From the NCBI RefSeq assembly GCF_001202025.1, contig NZ_LGHS01000066.1, positions 1 through 64,000 on the forward strand: DNA of 64,000 nucleotides. The letters are read 5' to 3'. Positions 40,968-51,294 of this stretch are shown piece after piece. The first letter of the stretch is position 1. Every line of letters begins with the position of its first letter. The translations under genes and the position numbers were made by a program. The stretch comes from Pseudorhodobacter aquimaris. GTDB lineage: Bacteria > Pseudomonadota > Alphaproteobacteria > Rhodobacterales > Rhodobacteraceae. The notes below the pieces were generated by a model. The model had not been told where the DNA came from and searched no databases. It was given only the letters and a program-made list of their open reading frames with translations.

Positions 40968-42950
40968 ATGCGGTGGTTGGTTCGGATAGGTGCAGTTCTG
41001 GCACTGCTCATCGTGGCGCTGGTGGGGGTGGTGTTCCTGATCCCGTCCCAAAAGGTTGCCGATCTGGCCGCGGCACAGTTTTTCAAGGCAACGGGGCGGG
41101 CCCTGACGGTTGAGGGCGGGGTCAGCCCCTCGGTCTGGCCGGTGCTGGGCGTCAGAACGGGGCAGGTGCGCCTTGCCAATGCCGATTGGTCCGACGCAGG
41201 CCCGATGCTGGAGGCAGAGGGTCTGGCGATCGGGGTCGATGTGGCTTCTTTGTTCAAGGGCAATATCAAGATCACCAAGATCGAGGCGATCCGCCCGCAG
41301 ATTATTCTGGAACGCAACGCGGATGGTGCAGGCAATTGGGAAATTGCGGGATCGGGCGCGGCGTCGACGGGGCCAAGTGAAGATACCGCCACCGCGCAGG
41401 TGATCACGTTGGACCATGGCGTGATCGAGGGCGGCTCGGTCCTGTTTCTGGACCATGGCAATGGTACGCGGATGGCGCTGCAGGATATTGCCGCCGAGGT
41501 GCGTCTGCCCGATTTTACCGGGCCGGCCACCGTCACCCTTACGGCGATGAAGGATGATGTGCCGCTGGAATTGGCGGCGCGCATCGCAGGGTTTGACCAG
41601 TTTCTGGCCGGTAAGATCACCGAGGTGACCGTGAACACGCAGATCGGCGGATCGACGGCGGGTTTTGACGGTCGGATCGGCACCGCCCCCTTGGTGGCTG
41701 AGGGCGTGGTGACGGCCGATTTTGCCGATCTGACGGCGGTTGCGGCTGTGGCGGGGCAGGCGGCACCCACGCTTTCGCAAGGGATGGGGGCATCTGTGCG
41801 CAAGCTGTCGGGCACCGTCACCCTTGCCGAGGCGGGGTCGCTGCATCTGCGCGGCGGTGTGATCGAACTGGACCGCAACCGTTTTTCTGGCGATCTGGAT
41901 ATGAGCTTTGACGGTCCGCGCCCCAAGTTGACGGCCAAAATGACGGCGGGGGCGCTCGATTTTTCAAGGCTGGCGGGTGACACATCCGCGGGTGGCAGCG
42001 GAGGTGACGCGGCCTCGGGCTGGTCGCGCGATGTGATTGATGTAAGCGGCCTTGACGCGCTGGATGCCTCTGTGGCCTTGACGGCCGAGAGCATTGATCT
42101 GGGAACGGCCAAGCTGGGGCGCACGCGTTTGCTGGTCACGCTGGACCGCGCGCGGATGGTGGTCGAGGCCAAGGAATTGCAGGCGTATGGCGGCAATATC
42201 ACCGGCAATTTCGTAGTCAACGGGCGCGGGGGGCTGTCGGTTGGTGGCGATCTGCGCTTTGCCGGCATGGCGATGCAGCCCTTGTTGCAGGATGTGGCCG
42301 ATTTCGACCGGCTGATCGGCACCGGCGATATCAGCCTGAAATTTCTGGGCGTCGGCAACAGCATGTCGGCCATCATGAATTCCATTTCCGGTGACGGTTC
42401 TGTGCGGTTCGGCAAGGGTGAGCTGCGGGGGCTTGATCTGGTGGGGATGCTGCGGTCGCTGGATGTGGGCTATGTCGGTGAGGGGCAAAAGACGATCTTT
42501 GACGCGATCACCGGTTCCTTCACGATGCAGGACGGCGTTTTGCGCAATGATGATTTGCAGTTCAGCGCGCCCTATGTCTCGGCGGCAGGGTCGGGCCGGA
42601 TTGGTATCGGCGCGCGCGATCTGGACTACCGGCTGACGGCAACGGCCCTGGCCGACAGCGATGGCAGCGGCGGTGTGTCCGTGCCTTTGCTGATTTCCGG
42701 CCCTTGGGCACAGCCGAAGTTCCGCTTGGATATGCAGGGCTTGATCGACCAGAACCTTGCCGAGGAAAAGGAACGCCTGAAGGAAAAAGCCCGCGCCGAG
42801 GAAGAGCGCGCGAAGGCCAAGCTGGAAAAAGAACTGGGCCTTCAGCGTGAGGAAGGCGAGCGGCTGGAGGATGCCGCCAAACGCCGCGCACAAGAGGCGC
42901 TGGAGGCCGAGGCCGCCCGTGCATTGAAACGGCTGTTGGGCGGGAATTGA
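40968..42950 (+). CDS. AsmA-family protein
   Basis: 660 aa. N-terminal transmembrane anchor (RIGAVLALLIVALVGVVFLI), then a large periplasmic AsmA/TamB-like beta domain (VEGGVSPSVWPVLGVRTGQV) with the conserved C-terminal block (LRGLDLVGMLRSLD), and a charged coiled tail rich in Lys/Glu/Ala (about 600-650). Family members assist lipid or outer membrane protein transport; exact role unknown. Confidence 0.9.
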   Translation: MRWLVRIGAVLALLIVALVGVVFLIPSQKVADLAAAQFFKATGRALTVEGGVSPSVWPVLGVRTGQVRLANADWSDAGPMLEAEGLAIGVDVASLFKGNIKITKIEAIRPQIILERNADGAGNWEIAGSGAASTGPSEDTATAQVITLDHGVIEGGSVLFLDHGNGTRMALQDIAAEVRLPDFTGPATVTLTAMKDDVPLELAARIAGFDQFLAGKITEVTVNTQIGGSTAGFDGRIGTAPLVAEGVVTADFADLTAVAAVAGQAAPTLSQGMGASVRKLSGTVTLAEAGSLHLRGGVIELDRNRFSGDLDMSFDGPRPKLTAKMTAGALDFSRLAGDTSAGGSGGDAASGWSRDVIDVSGLDALDASVALTAESIDLGTAKLGRTRLLVTLDRARMVVEAKELQAYGGNITGNFVVNGRGGLSVGGDLRFAGMAMQPLLQDVADFDRLIGTGDISLKFLGVGNSMSAIMNSISGDGSVRFGKGELRGLDLVGMLRSLDVGYVGEGQKTIFDAITGSFTMQDGVLRNDDLQFSAPYVSAAGSGRIGIGARDLDYRLTATALADSDGSGGVSVPLLISGPWAQPKFRLDMQGLIDQNLAEEKERLKEKARAEEERAKAKLEKELGLQREEGERLEDAAKRRAQEALEAEAARALKRLLGGN

Positions 42951-42959
42951 GCGAGGGGG

Positions 42960-42975
42960 TGTGATGCAAATCACA
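42960..42975. promoter_or_regulatory. CRP/FNR-type palindrome upstream of leuC
   Basis: TGTGATGCAAATCACA matches TGTGA-N6-TCACA perfectly. It lies about 200 bp before leuC, just after the asmA-like gene. A Crp-Fnr family regulator is plausible; which one is not visible. Confidence 0.5.
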
Positions 42976-43176
42976 TTGCCTCACCCGCCAGAAAGGCGTA
43001 GTGTCCGCGCCATGATACGCTTTTTCGACATTGATGATCGCGCACGCTTGCCTTGGCGGTTTTTCGGCCAATGCCGGTCTGTGCTTGCGCGACTTTGACC
43101 GCAGCCCGCAATGTCACGTGACTGCGGGGCCTTTTGCCCTGCGCCTATTTCCCTAGCCAGATGAGAGATCAGAGCC

Positions 43177-44580
43177 ATGACTGCTCGTACCCTGTATGAC
43201 AAGATCTGGGATGACCATGTCGTCCATCAAGCCGAAGACGGCACCTGCCTTTTGTATATTGATCGGCATTTGGTGCATGAAGTCACCAGCCCGCAAGCCT
43301 TTGAAGGGCTGCGGATGACGGGCCGCAAAGTGCGTGCGCCGGAAAAGACCATCGCCGTGCCGGACCATAACGTGCCGACCACGCTGGACCGCGCCAAAGG
43401 CATCGAGAATGAGGAATCCCGCATTCAGGTCGATGCGCTGGACAAGAACGCGCGTGACTTCGGGGTGCATTACTACCCTGTGTCGGATGTGCGCCAAGGC
43501 ATCGTGCATATCGTTGGCCCCGAGCAGGGCTGGACCCTGCCCGGCATGACCGTGGTCTGCGGCGACAGCCACACCGCCACGCATGGCGCCTTCGGTTCGC
43601 TTGCCCACGGCATCGGCACATCCGAGGTGGAACATGTTCTGGCCACCCAAACGCTGATTCAGCAAAAATCCAAGAATATGAAGGTCGAGATCACCGGCAA
43701 GCTGCCACATGGTGTGACCGCCAAAGACATCACCATGACCGTGATCGGCAAAACCGGCACTGCGGGCGGCACCGGCTATGTCATCGAATATTGCGGTGAG
43801 GCCATTCGCGATCTGTCGATGGAAGGCCGCATGACCGTGTGCAACATGGCCATTGAGGGCGGCGCACGCGCGGGTCTGATCGCACCGGATGAGAAAACCT
43901 TTGAATATTGCATGGGCCGTCCCCACGCCCCCAAAGGCGCTCAATGGGAGGCCGCACTTGCCTATTGGAAAACCCTGTTTTCCGATGAGGATGCGCATTT
44001 CGACAAGGTCATCACCATCCGCGCCGAAGATATCGCCCCTGCGGTCACATGGGGCACCAGCCCCGAGGACGTGCTGCCGATCACGGCAACCGTCCCTGCG
44101 CCGACCGATTTCAAGGGTGGCAAGGTAGAGGCGGTGCAGCGCGCGCTTGACTATATGGGTCTGACGCCGGGCATGAAGCTGACGGATATCGAGATTGATA
44201 CGGTGTTTATCGGGTCCTGCACCAATGGCCGGATCGAGGATCTGCGCGCCGCGGCGGCGATCCTGAAAGGCAAGAAAATCAAGGACGGTATGCGCGCGAT
44301 GATCGTTCCCGGTTCCGGCCTCGTGCGCGCACAGGCCGAGGAAGAGGGTCTGGCCGATATCTTCAAAGAGGCCGGTTTTGAATGGCGTCTTGCGGGCTGT
44401 TCGATGTGCTTGGCGATGAACCCCGACCAGCTTTCGGAAGGGGAGCGTTGCGCCGCCACCTCCAACCGCAACTTTGAGGGGCGTCAGGGCTATAAGGGTC
44501 GCACGCATCTTGTGTCGCCCGCAATGGCCGCCGCCGCTGCGGTGACCGGCAAGCTGACAGATGTACGGGAGATGATGTAA
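43177..44580 (+). CDS. leuC: 3-isopropylmalate dehydratase large subunit
   Basis: 467 aa aconitase-type enzyme. [20 protein letters not shown], the Fe-S ligands in [11 protein letters not shown] and [11 protein letters not shown], and C-terminal [11 protein letters not shown] are typical. Leucine biosynthesis. Stop overlaps the leuD start (TAATG). Confidence 0.98.
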   Translation: MTARTLYDKIWDDHVVHQAEDGTCLLYIDRHLVHEVTSPQAFEGLRMTGRKVRAPEKTIAVPDHNVPTTLDRAKGIENEESRIQVDALDKNARDFGVHYYPVSDVRQGIVHIVGPEQGWTLPGMTVVCGDSHTATHGAFGSLAHGIGTSEVEHVLATQTLIQQKSKNMKVEITGKLPHGVTAKDITMTVIGKTGTAGGTGYVIEYCGEAIRDLSMEGRMTVCNMAIEGGARAGLIAPDEKTFEYCMGRPHAPKGAQWEAALAYWKTLFSDEDAHFDKVITIRAEDIAPAVTWGTSPEDVLPITATVPAPTDFKGGKVEAVQRALDYMGLTPGMKLTDIEIDTVFIGSCTNGRIEDLRAAAAILKGKKIKDGMRAMIVPGSGLVRAQAEEEGLADIFKEAGFEWRLAGCSMCLAMNPDQLSEGERCAATSNRNFEGRQGYKGRTHLVSPAMAAAAAVTGKLTDVREMM

Positions 44581-45185
44581 TGGAAAAATTCGATAAACTC
44601 TCGGGCATCGCGGCCCCTATGCCTTTGGTCAATATCGATACCGATATGATCATTCCCAAGGTGTTCTTGAAAACCATCAAACGGTCGGGCCTTGGTGCGA
44701 ACCTCTTTGACGAAATGCGTTTTGATCGCAAAGGCAATGAGATCGCTGATTTCGTGCTGAACAAACCTGCCTACCGCGAGGCACAGATCCTTGTGGCCGG
44801 CGATAACTTCGGCTGCGGGTCGTCGCGCGAACATGCCCCTTGGGCCTTGGCGGATTTCGGGATCAAGGCGATTGTCTCGACCTCCTTTGCAGATATCTTT
44901 TTCAACAACTGTTTCAAGAACGGCATCCTGCCGATCGTGCTGCCCCAAGAGGCGGTGGATGTCTTGATGCAGGACGCTGAAAAAGGGGCGAACGCGCGGA
45001 TGGATGTGGACCTTGAGGCGCAAACCGTCACCACCTCGGATGGTGAGGTGTTCCACTTTGAGGTGGACAGCTTCAAGAAGCATTGCCTGATGAACGGTCT
45101 GGATGACATCGGCCTGACGATGGAAAAAGCCGCAAGCATCGACAGCTATGAGGCCAAGGCGGCAACCTCTCGCCCTTGGGTCTGA
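44580..45185 (+). CDS. leuD: 3-isopropylmalate dehydratase small subunit
   Basis: 201 aa swivelling domain. [18 protein letters not shown] and [14 protein letters not shown] are diagnostic. Forms the enzyme with LeuC. Confidence 0.98.
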   Translation: MEKFDKLSGIAAPMPLVNIDTDMIIPKVFLKTIKRSGLGANLFDEMRFDRKGNEIADFVLNKPAYREAQILVAGDNFGCGSSREHAPWALADFGIKAIVSTSFADIFFNNCFKNGILPIVLPQEAVDVLMQDAEKGANARMDVDLEAQTVTTSDGEVFHFEVDSFKKHCLMNGLDDIGLTMEKAASIDSYEAKAATSRPWV

Positions 45186-45210
45186 TGTCCTGCGAATGAA
45201 CACTGCATTC

Positions 45211-45238
45211 AGGGCCGCCCAAATCGGGTGGCCCTTTT
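45211..45238 (+). terminator. Possible terminator after leuD
   Basis: AGGGCCGCCC / GGGTGGCCCT stem (one G-T pair) with loop AAATC and TTTT. The leu genes continue downstream, so it may only reduce readthrough. Confidence 0.55.
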
Positions 45239-45351
45239 GCAATCCGAGGTTGATGCAGGCGGGCGACACATGCAAGGGTTTCCATTGCGCGGGGATTGCC
45301 TGAACCGCAGCGTGTTGTCACAAATTGGGCCCAAACACGGGAAGGCTTTCG

Positions 45352-46434
45352 GTGCTGTCAAAACCTCTTTGCGCGTTGATCTCTTGTCTGATGTTTCTGG
45401 CGGTGTCGGCCCAAGCGCAAGATCCCGCCACGCTGCGCATCGCCACCTATAACCCGGATCTGAGCCGTAAGGGGCCGGGCCTGCTTTTGCGCGATATCCT
45501 TGCAGGCAAGGACAAGCAGATTGCGGCGGTTATCGCCACGTTGGTTGAGCTGGATGCCGATATTCTGGTGCTGACGGATGTGGATTACGATCACGGGCGC
45601 GTGGCCCTGACCGCCCTGGCCGAGGCGCTGGCACATGCTGGTGCGCCCTATCCCCACCGCTTTACCGCGCGCCCCAACAGCGGCATGGCCACGGGGTTGG
45701 ATATGGACGGCGACGGGCGTTTGGGCGGGCCGGGGGATGCGCAGGGTTTTGGCTTTTTCGCGGGCAAAGGGGGCTTGGCCGTTCTGTCACGCCTGCCGAT
45801 CGATGCGGCGGGGGTGCGCGATTTCAGTGATTTTTTGTGGCAGGATCTGCCCGGCAATATCATTGACAACAGCCTGACCGCGCCGGCTCGCGCCATTCAG
45901 CGGCTGTCCAATACCTCCCATTGGGATGTGCCGGTGATCTTGTCGGATGGCGCGCCGCTCCATTTGCTGATCTGGCACGCTACGCCGCCGGTGTTTGACG
46001 GGCCCAAGGATCGCAACGGCCGACGCAACCATGATGAGGCCGCCTTTTGGCTGCGTATGCTGGATGGGACGCTGCCCTTTGCGCCGCCGGATGCGCCCTT
46101 TGTGCTGCTGGGTGAGGCCAAGCTGGACCCGATCGATGGCGACGGTCGCAATGGTGCGATCAACGCGCTGCTGACCCATCCAAAACTGCAAGATCCGGCG
46201 CCGCAAGGCCAGCATGGCCGCAAGGAGCCGGAGCACAAAGGTCCTGCAGCACTTGATACCACGCTTTATGATTTTGGCGGGCTGCGGGTGGATTATGTTT
46301 TGCCCTCGGCGGGGCTGGGCGTCCGCGATGCCGGTGTTCTCTGGCCCGGGGATGATGCGCCGAATGCCGAAACCTTTGCCCGCGCATCGCGTCATCGGCC
46401 GGTTTGGGTGGATATCGCCCTGCCTTTACCTTGA
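45352..46434 (+). CDS. Exported endonuclease/exonuclease/phosphatase (EEP) family protein
   Basis: 360 aa from a GTG start at 45352 with AAGG upstream; signal peptide [21 protein letters not shown] fold motifs: [40 protein letters not shown], and [18 protein letters not shown]. The usual Glu of the family in the second motif is Asp here (TDVDYD). Periplasmic nuclease or phosphodiesterase of unknown substrate. Inserted between leuD and leuB. Confidence 0.82.
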   Translation: MLSKPLCALISCLMFLAVSAQAQDPATLRIATYNPDLSRKGPGLLLRDILAGKDKQIAAVIATLVELDADILVLTDVDYDHGRVALTALAEALAHAGAPYPHRFTARPNSGMATGLDMDGDGRLGGPGDAQGFGFFAGKGGLAVLSRLPIDAAGVRDFSDFLWQDLPGNIIDNSLTAPARAIQRLSNTSHWDVPVILSDGAPLHLLIWHATPPVFDGPKDRNGRRNHDEAAFWLRMLDGTLPFAPPDAPFVLLGEAKLDPIDGDGRNGAINALLTHPKLQDPAPQGQHGRKEPEHKGPAALDTTLYDFGGLRVDYVLPSAGLGVRDAGVLWPGDDAPNAETFARASRHRPVWVDIALPLP

Positions 46435-46496
46435 CCATGCCTGACCAAAACGCTAGGCCGAACCCACCCTTTTCCCTTGAATTGCAGGAGCGTATT

Positions 46497-47606
46497 TTGG
46501 CCAATCCTTCCCTTCTTATCCTTGCCGGTGACGGCATCGGCCCCGAAGTCATGACCGAGGTCAAAAAGATCATCACCTGGTTCGGTGACAAGCGCGACAT
46601 TCAATTCGATGTCTCCGAAGATCTGGTCGGCGGCTGCGCCTATGATCAGCACGGAACCCCTTTGCATGACGACACGATGGCGCGCGCGCTAGAGGTGGAC
46701 GCGGTGCTGTTGGGTGCTGTTGGTGGGCCGAAATATGATGACCTCGACTTCTCGGTAAAGCCGGAGCGGGGGCTTTTGCGCCTGCGCAAGGAAATGGATT
46801 TGTTTTCCAACCTGCGTCCGGCGCAATGTTTCGACGCATTGGCTGATTTCTCCAGCCTGAAAAAGGATATCATCTCCGGTCTTGATATTATGATCGTGCG
46901 TGAGTTGACCTCGGGCGTCTATTTCGGCGAACCGCGGGGGATTTTCCCTGATAATGAGGGTGGCCGCGTTGGCGTTAACACCCAACGCTATACCACCAAT
47001 GAGATCCGCCGCGTTGCACGCTCTGCGTTCGAGCTGGCGAAACGCCGCAATAACAAGGTCTGCTCTATGGAGAAGGCCAATGTGATGGAATCCGGCATCC
47101 TGTGGCGTGAAGAGGTGCAATGGGTCCATGACAACGAATACCCCGAGGTGGAGCTGTCGCATATGTATGCCGACAACGGCGCGATGCAGCTGGTGCGGTG
47201 GCCCAAGCAGTTCGACGTGATCGTTACCGACAACCTGTTTGGCGATGTCCTGTCCGATTGTGCCGCGATGTTGACCGGCTCGCTTGGCATGTTGCCCTCG
47301 GCCAGCCTTGGTGCGCCGCAGGAAAACGGTCGACCAAAGGCGTTGTATGAGCCGGTTCACGGCTCTGCCCCTGATATCATGGGTCAGGGTAAGGCGAACC
47401 CGATTGCCTGCATCCTCTCTTTTGCGATGGCGCTGCGCTATTCGTTCGATCTGGGCGATGAGGCCACCCGTTTGGAACAGGCCGTGGAAAAAGTGCTGGC
47501 CGATGGCGCACGCACCGCGGATCTGATGGGCAAAGAAGGCGGCACCCCGATCAGCACCAGCCAGATGGGCGATGCGATTGTTGGTGCATTGGATGCCAGC
47601 CTTTGA
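46497..47606 (+). CDS. leuB: 3-isopropylmalate dehydrogenase
   Basis: 369 aa. [56 protein letters not shown] and [11 protein letters not shown] are the family motifs. The TTG at 46497 is taken as start because CAGGAG lies at proper distance and the length then fits; the longer frame upstream has no homology. Confidence 0.96.
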   Translation: MANPSLLILAGDGIGPEVMTEVKKIITWFGDKRDIQFDVSEDLVGGCAYDQHGTPLHDDTMARALEVDAVLLGAVGGPKYDDLDFSVKPERGLLRLRKEMDLFSNLRPAQCFDALADFSSLKKDIISGLDIMIVRELTSGVYFGEPRGIFPDNEGGRVGVNTQRYTTNEIRRVARSAFELAKRRNNKVCSMEKANVMESGILWREEVQWVHDNEYPEVELSHMYADNGAMQLVRWPKQFDVIVTDNLFGDVLSDCAAMLTGSLGMLPSASLGAPQENGRPKALYEPVHGSAPDIMGQGKANPIACILSFAMALRYSFDLGDEATRLEQAVEKVLADGARTADLMGKEGGTPISTSQMGDAIVGALDASL

Positions 47607-47614
47607 AATGGGCA

Positions 47615-47638
47615 AAGGCGCGGGGATGTCCGCGCCTT
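47615..47638. terminator. Hairpin between converging leuB and sugE
   Basis: AAGGCGCG / CGCGCCTT with an eight-base loop, without a strong T-tract. Confidence 0.5.
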
Positions 47639-47669
47639 ACCCCTCAAGGGGGTGGGTTTCAATGCCCTC

Positions 47670-47993
47670 TCAGGCCAGTTTCAAGGCCACAATACCCGCA
47701 ATGATCAGGCCGATACCTGCCAGCCTTGTTGCATTCACCGGATCACCAAGCAGCACCATCGCCGAGACCGCGGTGCCGACCATGCCAATGCCAACCCAAA
47801 CTGCATATGCCGTGCCGACCGGCAGGGATTTCATCGCATAGGCCAGCAACCAAAAGCTGATGAGTGCGCCGATAACCGTCAGGACCGAAGGCACCAACCG
47901 CGTAAACCCGTCCGAATATTTCAGACCAAGCGCCCAGCCGACCTCAAACAGACCGGCAAGCACAAGGGCAGGCCAGGCGCCGACCAGTGTCAC
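47670..47993 (-). CDS. sugE: SMR-family exporter, SugE/Gdx type
   Basis: 107 aa, four transmembrane helices. [20 protein letters not shown] (Glu in helix 1 for proton coupling, WALGLKYS typical of SugE/Gdx) and [14 protein letters not shown]. Gdx members export guanidinium; others export quaternary ammonium compounds. Its start overlaps the accA stop (ATGA). Confidence 0.92.
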   Translation of the reverse strand: MTLVGAWPALVLAGLFEVGWALGLKYSDGFTRLVPSVLTVIGALISFWLLAYAMKSLPVGTAYAVWVGIGMVGTAVSAMVLLGDPVNATRLAGIGLIIAGIVALKLA

Positions 47994-48949
47994 GCCGCAA
48001 GGCCTTTGGACCCCATGGCGATAAACTTTTGCCGGCGGTCCTTGACCAGGGCATCCGAGGTCATGTCCTTCATCTCATCCAGCATGGTCTGAATGGCGGC
48101 ACCGACAGCCGCAATCTGGGCCACGCTATCGCGCTGTGCACCGCCCATGGGTTCCGCGATAATGCGGTCAATCACGCCCAGTTTTTGCAGATCCTGCGCT
48201 GTCAGACGCAAGGCCTCGGCGGCTTCACGCATTTTCTCGGCGTCTTTCCACAGGATGCTGGCGCAGCCTTCGGGGCTGATTACCGAATAGACCGAATGTT
48301 CCAGCATCGCGATGCGGTTTGCCGTGGCAAAAGCCACCGCACCGCCCGAGCCGCCTTCGCCAATGACCACCGAGATCAGCGGCACGCCGATTTCCAGACA
48401 TTTCTGGGTAGAGCGCGCAATCGCCTCGGATTGGCCGCGCTCTTCTGCGCCTTTGCCGGGATAGGCGCCGGGAGTATCCACCAGCGTAATCACCGGCAGG
48501 CCAAAGCGATGCGCCAGATCCAGCAGGCGCACGGCCTTGCGATAGCCCTCTGGGCGCGACATGCCGAAATTACGCTCGATCCGGCTTTTGGTGTCATTGC
48601 CCTTTTCATGGCCGATCACCACAACCGGCACATCGTTGAACCGCGCCAGCCCGCCCATGACGGCATGGTCATCGGCAAAATTCCGGTCGCCCGCAAGCGG
48701 CGTGTATTCGGTAAAAAGCGCCTCGATATAATCTTTGCAATGGGGCCGGTCGGGGTGGCGTGCGACAAGGCACTTTTGCCATGGCGACAGGCCTTTATAC
48801 AGATCGCGGAGCATGGTCGCGGCTTTGGCATCAAGGGCCGCCGCTTCCTTTTCCACATCCATCTCTTTGTTGGACCGCGCCATCGCGCGCAGCTCTTCGG
48901 CTTTGCCTTCAATCTCTGCCAGAGGCTTTTCAAACTCGAGATAGTTCAT
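47990..48949 (-). CDS. accA: Acetyl-CoA carboxylase carboxyltransferase alpha subunit
   Basis: 319 aa. [51 protein letters not shown] and [12 protein letters not shown] are diagnostic. Makes malonyl-CoA with AccD. Start at 48949 ([14 protein letters not shown]). Confidence 0.98.
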   Translation of the reverse strand: MNYLEFEKPLAEIEGKAEELRAMARSNKEMDVEKEAAALDAKAATMLRDLYKGLSPWQKCLVARHPDRPHCKDYIEALFTEYTPLAGDRNFADDHAVMGGLARFNDVPVVVIGHEKGNDTKSRIERNFGMSRPEGYRKAVRLLDLAHRFGLPVITLVDTPGAYPGKGAEERGQSEAIARSTQKCLEIGVPLISVVIGEGGSGGAVAFATANRIAMLEHSVYSVISPEGCASILWKDAEKMREAAEALRLTAQDLQKLGVIDRIIAEPMGGAQRDSVAQIAAVGAAIQTMLDEMKDMTSDALVKDRRQKFIAMGSKGLAA

Positions 48950-49164
48950 TGCATACTCCTGATCGGACCAAAGGATATATGAACGCAGTAGGGGCCGATT
49001 GCAACTCGGCAAGATTTACGAAACGGGCGTGGGCCGTAAAAATGTGTTTATTTCTCGCCTTGGGGGCGTGGTGTGCCCCGGCAGATCGAAAAGAGGCCTG
49101 CCAAGCCTTTCCTCGCCGTCCCGTCCGTGCAATTTTATTGGCAAGCGATCAAAGAGGCCTGCAC

Positions 49165-49674
49165 ATGTATCTATCTTCGCGGCTGCGCGCGCTTTTTGCG
49201 CGGTCTGCACCATCGGACCCACCGCGCGCGGATAATGCCATCCGTATGCATATTGCCGCCAGTGATCCTGATTTTCCCGCGAAACGAGAGGCCGCCGTCA
49301 GTGCCATTATCGCCGCGATTGATGGGGTGGCGCAGCAGCACGGGTTTTCCCAAAAGCCGAAGTCATGGGCCAAAGAGGGCGCGCTCGGGCTAGTCTCTAT
49401 TCATGTGCAGCGCAGCCGTTTCGGGTTTGATTGCCAGATCAACCTTGGATTTCAGCCGAGATCACAGCGGCTGGAGGGGCCTTGGGCCGAGGACGGTTTT
49501 GTATCGCTTGGCCAGTTTTTCCCGCAAGATGGCCCGATAGAAGAAGAGGGTGGCATCATCACCTATCTGGATGTTTACCGCGATGCCGCCAGCCTGATGC
49601 CGATCATGCGTATACTGGAGGGTCACGCCCTGCCTGGCTTCTGGCCCATCTTATCGATGCCGAGGCGCATATAG
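49165..49674 (+). CDS. DUF4304-like hypothetical protein
   Basis: 169 aa. KSWAKEGALGLVSIHVQRSR followed by FGFDCQINLGFQP resembles DUF4304 proteins, whose function is unknown. No signal peptide. Start ATG 49165 (MYLSSRLRALFARS). Alone between accA and a TRAP operon. Confidence 0.6.
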   Translation: MYLSSRLRALFARSAPSDPPRADNAIRMHIAASDPDFPAKREAAVSAIIAAIDGVAQQHGFSQKPKSWAKEGALGLVSIHVQRSRFGFDCQINLGFQPRSQRLEGPWAEDGFVSLGQFFPQDGPIEEEGGIITYLDVYRDAASLMPIMRILEGHALPGFWPILSMPRRI

Positions 49675-49771
49675 CCCCGACGCGGGCTGACTTTGCGGCG
49701 CGTTAAAAAATTATCTTGTCCTTCAATTCGATTTCTGGTCCATATCGCAAATCTGAATGGGAGGAAAACGA

Positions 49772-50770
49772 ATGAATATTGCCCTGAAATCCGGTTTTGT
49801 TGCCGTGATTGCAACGGCGGCGCTGTCGGGTGCTGTGATGGCAGAAACCCTGCGCCTGTCACATAATGTCGGTGATACGACCACCTGGCAGCAAGGCGCG
49901 GTCCGTTTTGGAGAGCTGCTGGCAGAGAAAACCGACGGTGCTTTTGATGTACGCGTTTTCCCAAATGCGCAGCTTTCGGGCGGCGATCAGATGCGTCAGG
50001 CCGAAATGGTCGGGCGTGGCGCACTTGATCTGGTGGTGACATCGGCGATCAACGTCACCCCTTTGGTGCCGGAAATGGCTGTGTTCTCGCTGCCCTATCT
50101 CTATGCTGGCTATGATCAGGTAGATGCGACCACGCAAGGTCCGGCGGCCGGTTTGCTCGAAGATATCTTGCGCGAAAAGGGAATCGAGGTTCTGGCTTGG
50201 GGCGAGAACGGCTTTCGTGAGGTGACCAATAACACCCGCCCGATCAAATCACCCGCCGATATGGAGGGGCTGAACATGCGCGTTGCAGGCCCGATGTATA
50301 TCGACGTGATGAACGCGCTGGGGGCGAACCCGCAGCAGATGCAATGGGGAGAGACCCTGACTGCCCTGCAACAAGGTGTGGTTGACGGTCAGGAAAACCC
50401 GATCGGCGCTGTGATTATCCCGCAGCAGGTCTATGAGATGCAGAAATATCTGACCACATGGCACTATTCCTATGACCCGATTTTCCTTGGCGTTTCGGCA
50501 AAACGCTGGGAGTCGCTGGATGCCGAGACCCAAGGCCAGATGCGCGACGCCGCTGTTGAGGCCATGGCATACCAGCGCCAGATCACCCGTGAGGGCACAG
50601 ATGCCGGCGTCGCCTTCTTGCGCGAAAAGGGCATGGAGGTATATGAGCCGAGTGAAGCAGAGCTGCAGGCGTTCCGCGATGCCACCAAACCGGCCTTTGA
50701 CGCATGGGCCGCCAAGGTTGGTGACGAGATCGTAGGTGCCTTCCGCAAGGCAATTGACGAAGCCGGCTGA
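49772..50770 (+). CDS. TRAP transporter substrate-binding protein (DctP family)
   Basis: 332 aa with signal peptide (FVAVIATAALSGAVMAET). Domain features ETLRLSHNVGDTTTWQQGA, VFPNAQLSGGDQMRQAEMV and MEGLNMRVAGPMYI, where the Arg normally binds the substrate carboxylate. Periplasmic binding of an organic acid; identity unknown. First gene of a dctP-dctQ-dctM operon; ATG 49772 after GGGAGG. Confidence 0.93.
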   Translation: MNIALKSGFVAVIATAALSGAVMAETLRLSHNVGDTTTWQQGAVRFGELLAEKTDGAFDVRVFPNAQLSGGDQMRQAEMVGRGALDLVVTSAINVTPLVPEMAVFSLPYLYAGYDQVDATTQGPAAGLLEDILREKGIEVLAWGENGFREVTNNTRPIKSPADMEGLNMRVAGPMYIDVMNALGANPQQMQWGETLTALQQGVVDGQENPIGAVIIPQQVYEMQKYLTTWHYSYDPIFLGVSAKRWESLDAETQGQMRDAAVEAMAYQRQITREGTDAGVAFLREKGMEVYEPSEAELQAFRDATKPAFDAWAAKVGDEIVGAFRKAIDEAG

Positions 50771-50777
50771 TTGAAAC

Positions 50778-50800
50778 TGGCGCGGCACCCTGCCGCGCCA
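50778..50800 (+). other. Intercistronic hairpin dctP-dctQ
   Basis: Perfect ten-base stem TGGCGCGGCA / TGCCGCGCCA with a CCC loop and no T-tract. Such hairpins protect the abundant binding-protein mRNA from 3' degradation. Confidence 0.7.
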
Positions 50801-50823
50801 CACGTCGCACAAAGGGGAATGCC

Positions 50824-51294
50824 TTGCGGTTCATTCTGCGGGATTTTGAGAAAATTGTCTGTGCCGTGCTTTTTCTGGGCATGACGCTGCTTGGTTTTGC
50901 GAATGTGCTGGTCCGTTATGGCAGCAACTTCTCCTTTGCTGCGACCGAGGAAATTCTGACCAACGGGTTTTTGCTGCTGACCGTATTTGGCGCCGCCATT
51001 GCCGCGCGCCGCGGTGAGCATCTGGCCGTGACCCTGATCCATGATCTTTTGCCCAAGCGCGTGGCGCAGGTGGTATTTGTGCTGTCTGTGGTGCTGAGCG
51101 TGGGGCTCTTGGCCGCCTCGGCATGGTTTTCCTGGGAATCGTTGATGAACCTGATGGATAACGGCATGCGCAGCTATGCGCTGGGGGTGCCTGCGTGGTG
51201 GTATCAGGCGGCGCTGCCCTTTGGGTTTGCGCTGGTGGTCATCCGCTATCTGCAACATGCCGCAGAGGTGTTTTGGGCCAAGCCCGATGTCTGA
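50824..51294 (+). CDS. TRAP transporter small permease (DctQ)
   Basis: 156 aa, four transmembrane helices; TLLGFANVLVRYGSNFSFAA, FGAAIAARRGEHLAVTL and WYQAALPFGFALVVIRYLQ are typical of DctQ. Start is a TTG at 50824 behind AAAGGGG. Ends overlapping dctM by eight bases. Confidence 0.9.
   Translation: MRFILRDFEKIVCAVLFLGMTLLGFANVLVRYGSNFSFAATEEILTNGFLLLTVFGAAIAARRGEHLAVTLIHDLLPKRVAQVVFVLSVVLSVGLLAASAWFSWESLMNLMDNGMRSYALGVPAWWYQAALPFGFALVVIRYLQHAAEVFWAKPDV

Noticed and set aside
41400-41407. A further GTGATCAC
   Set aside because: Lies within the AsmA coding sequence, single, without the extended TGTGATCACA or a partner box; chance occurrence is likely.
43012-43133. Classical leucine attenuator
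   Set aside because: The 28-codon ORF has only three Leu codons and no run of them; kept only as a weak possibility in the findings.
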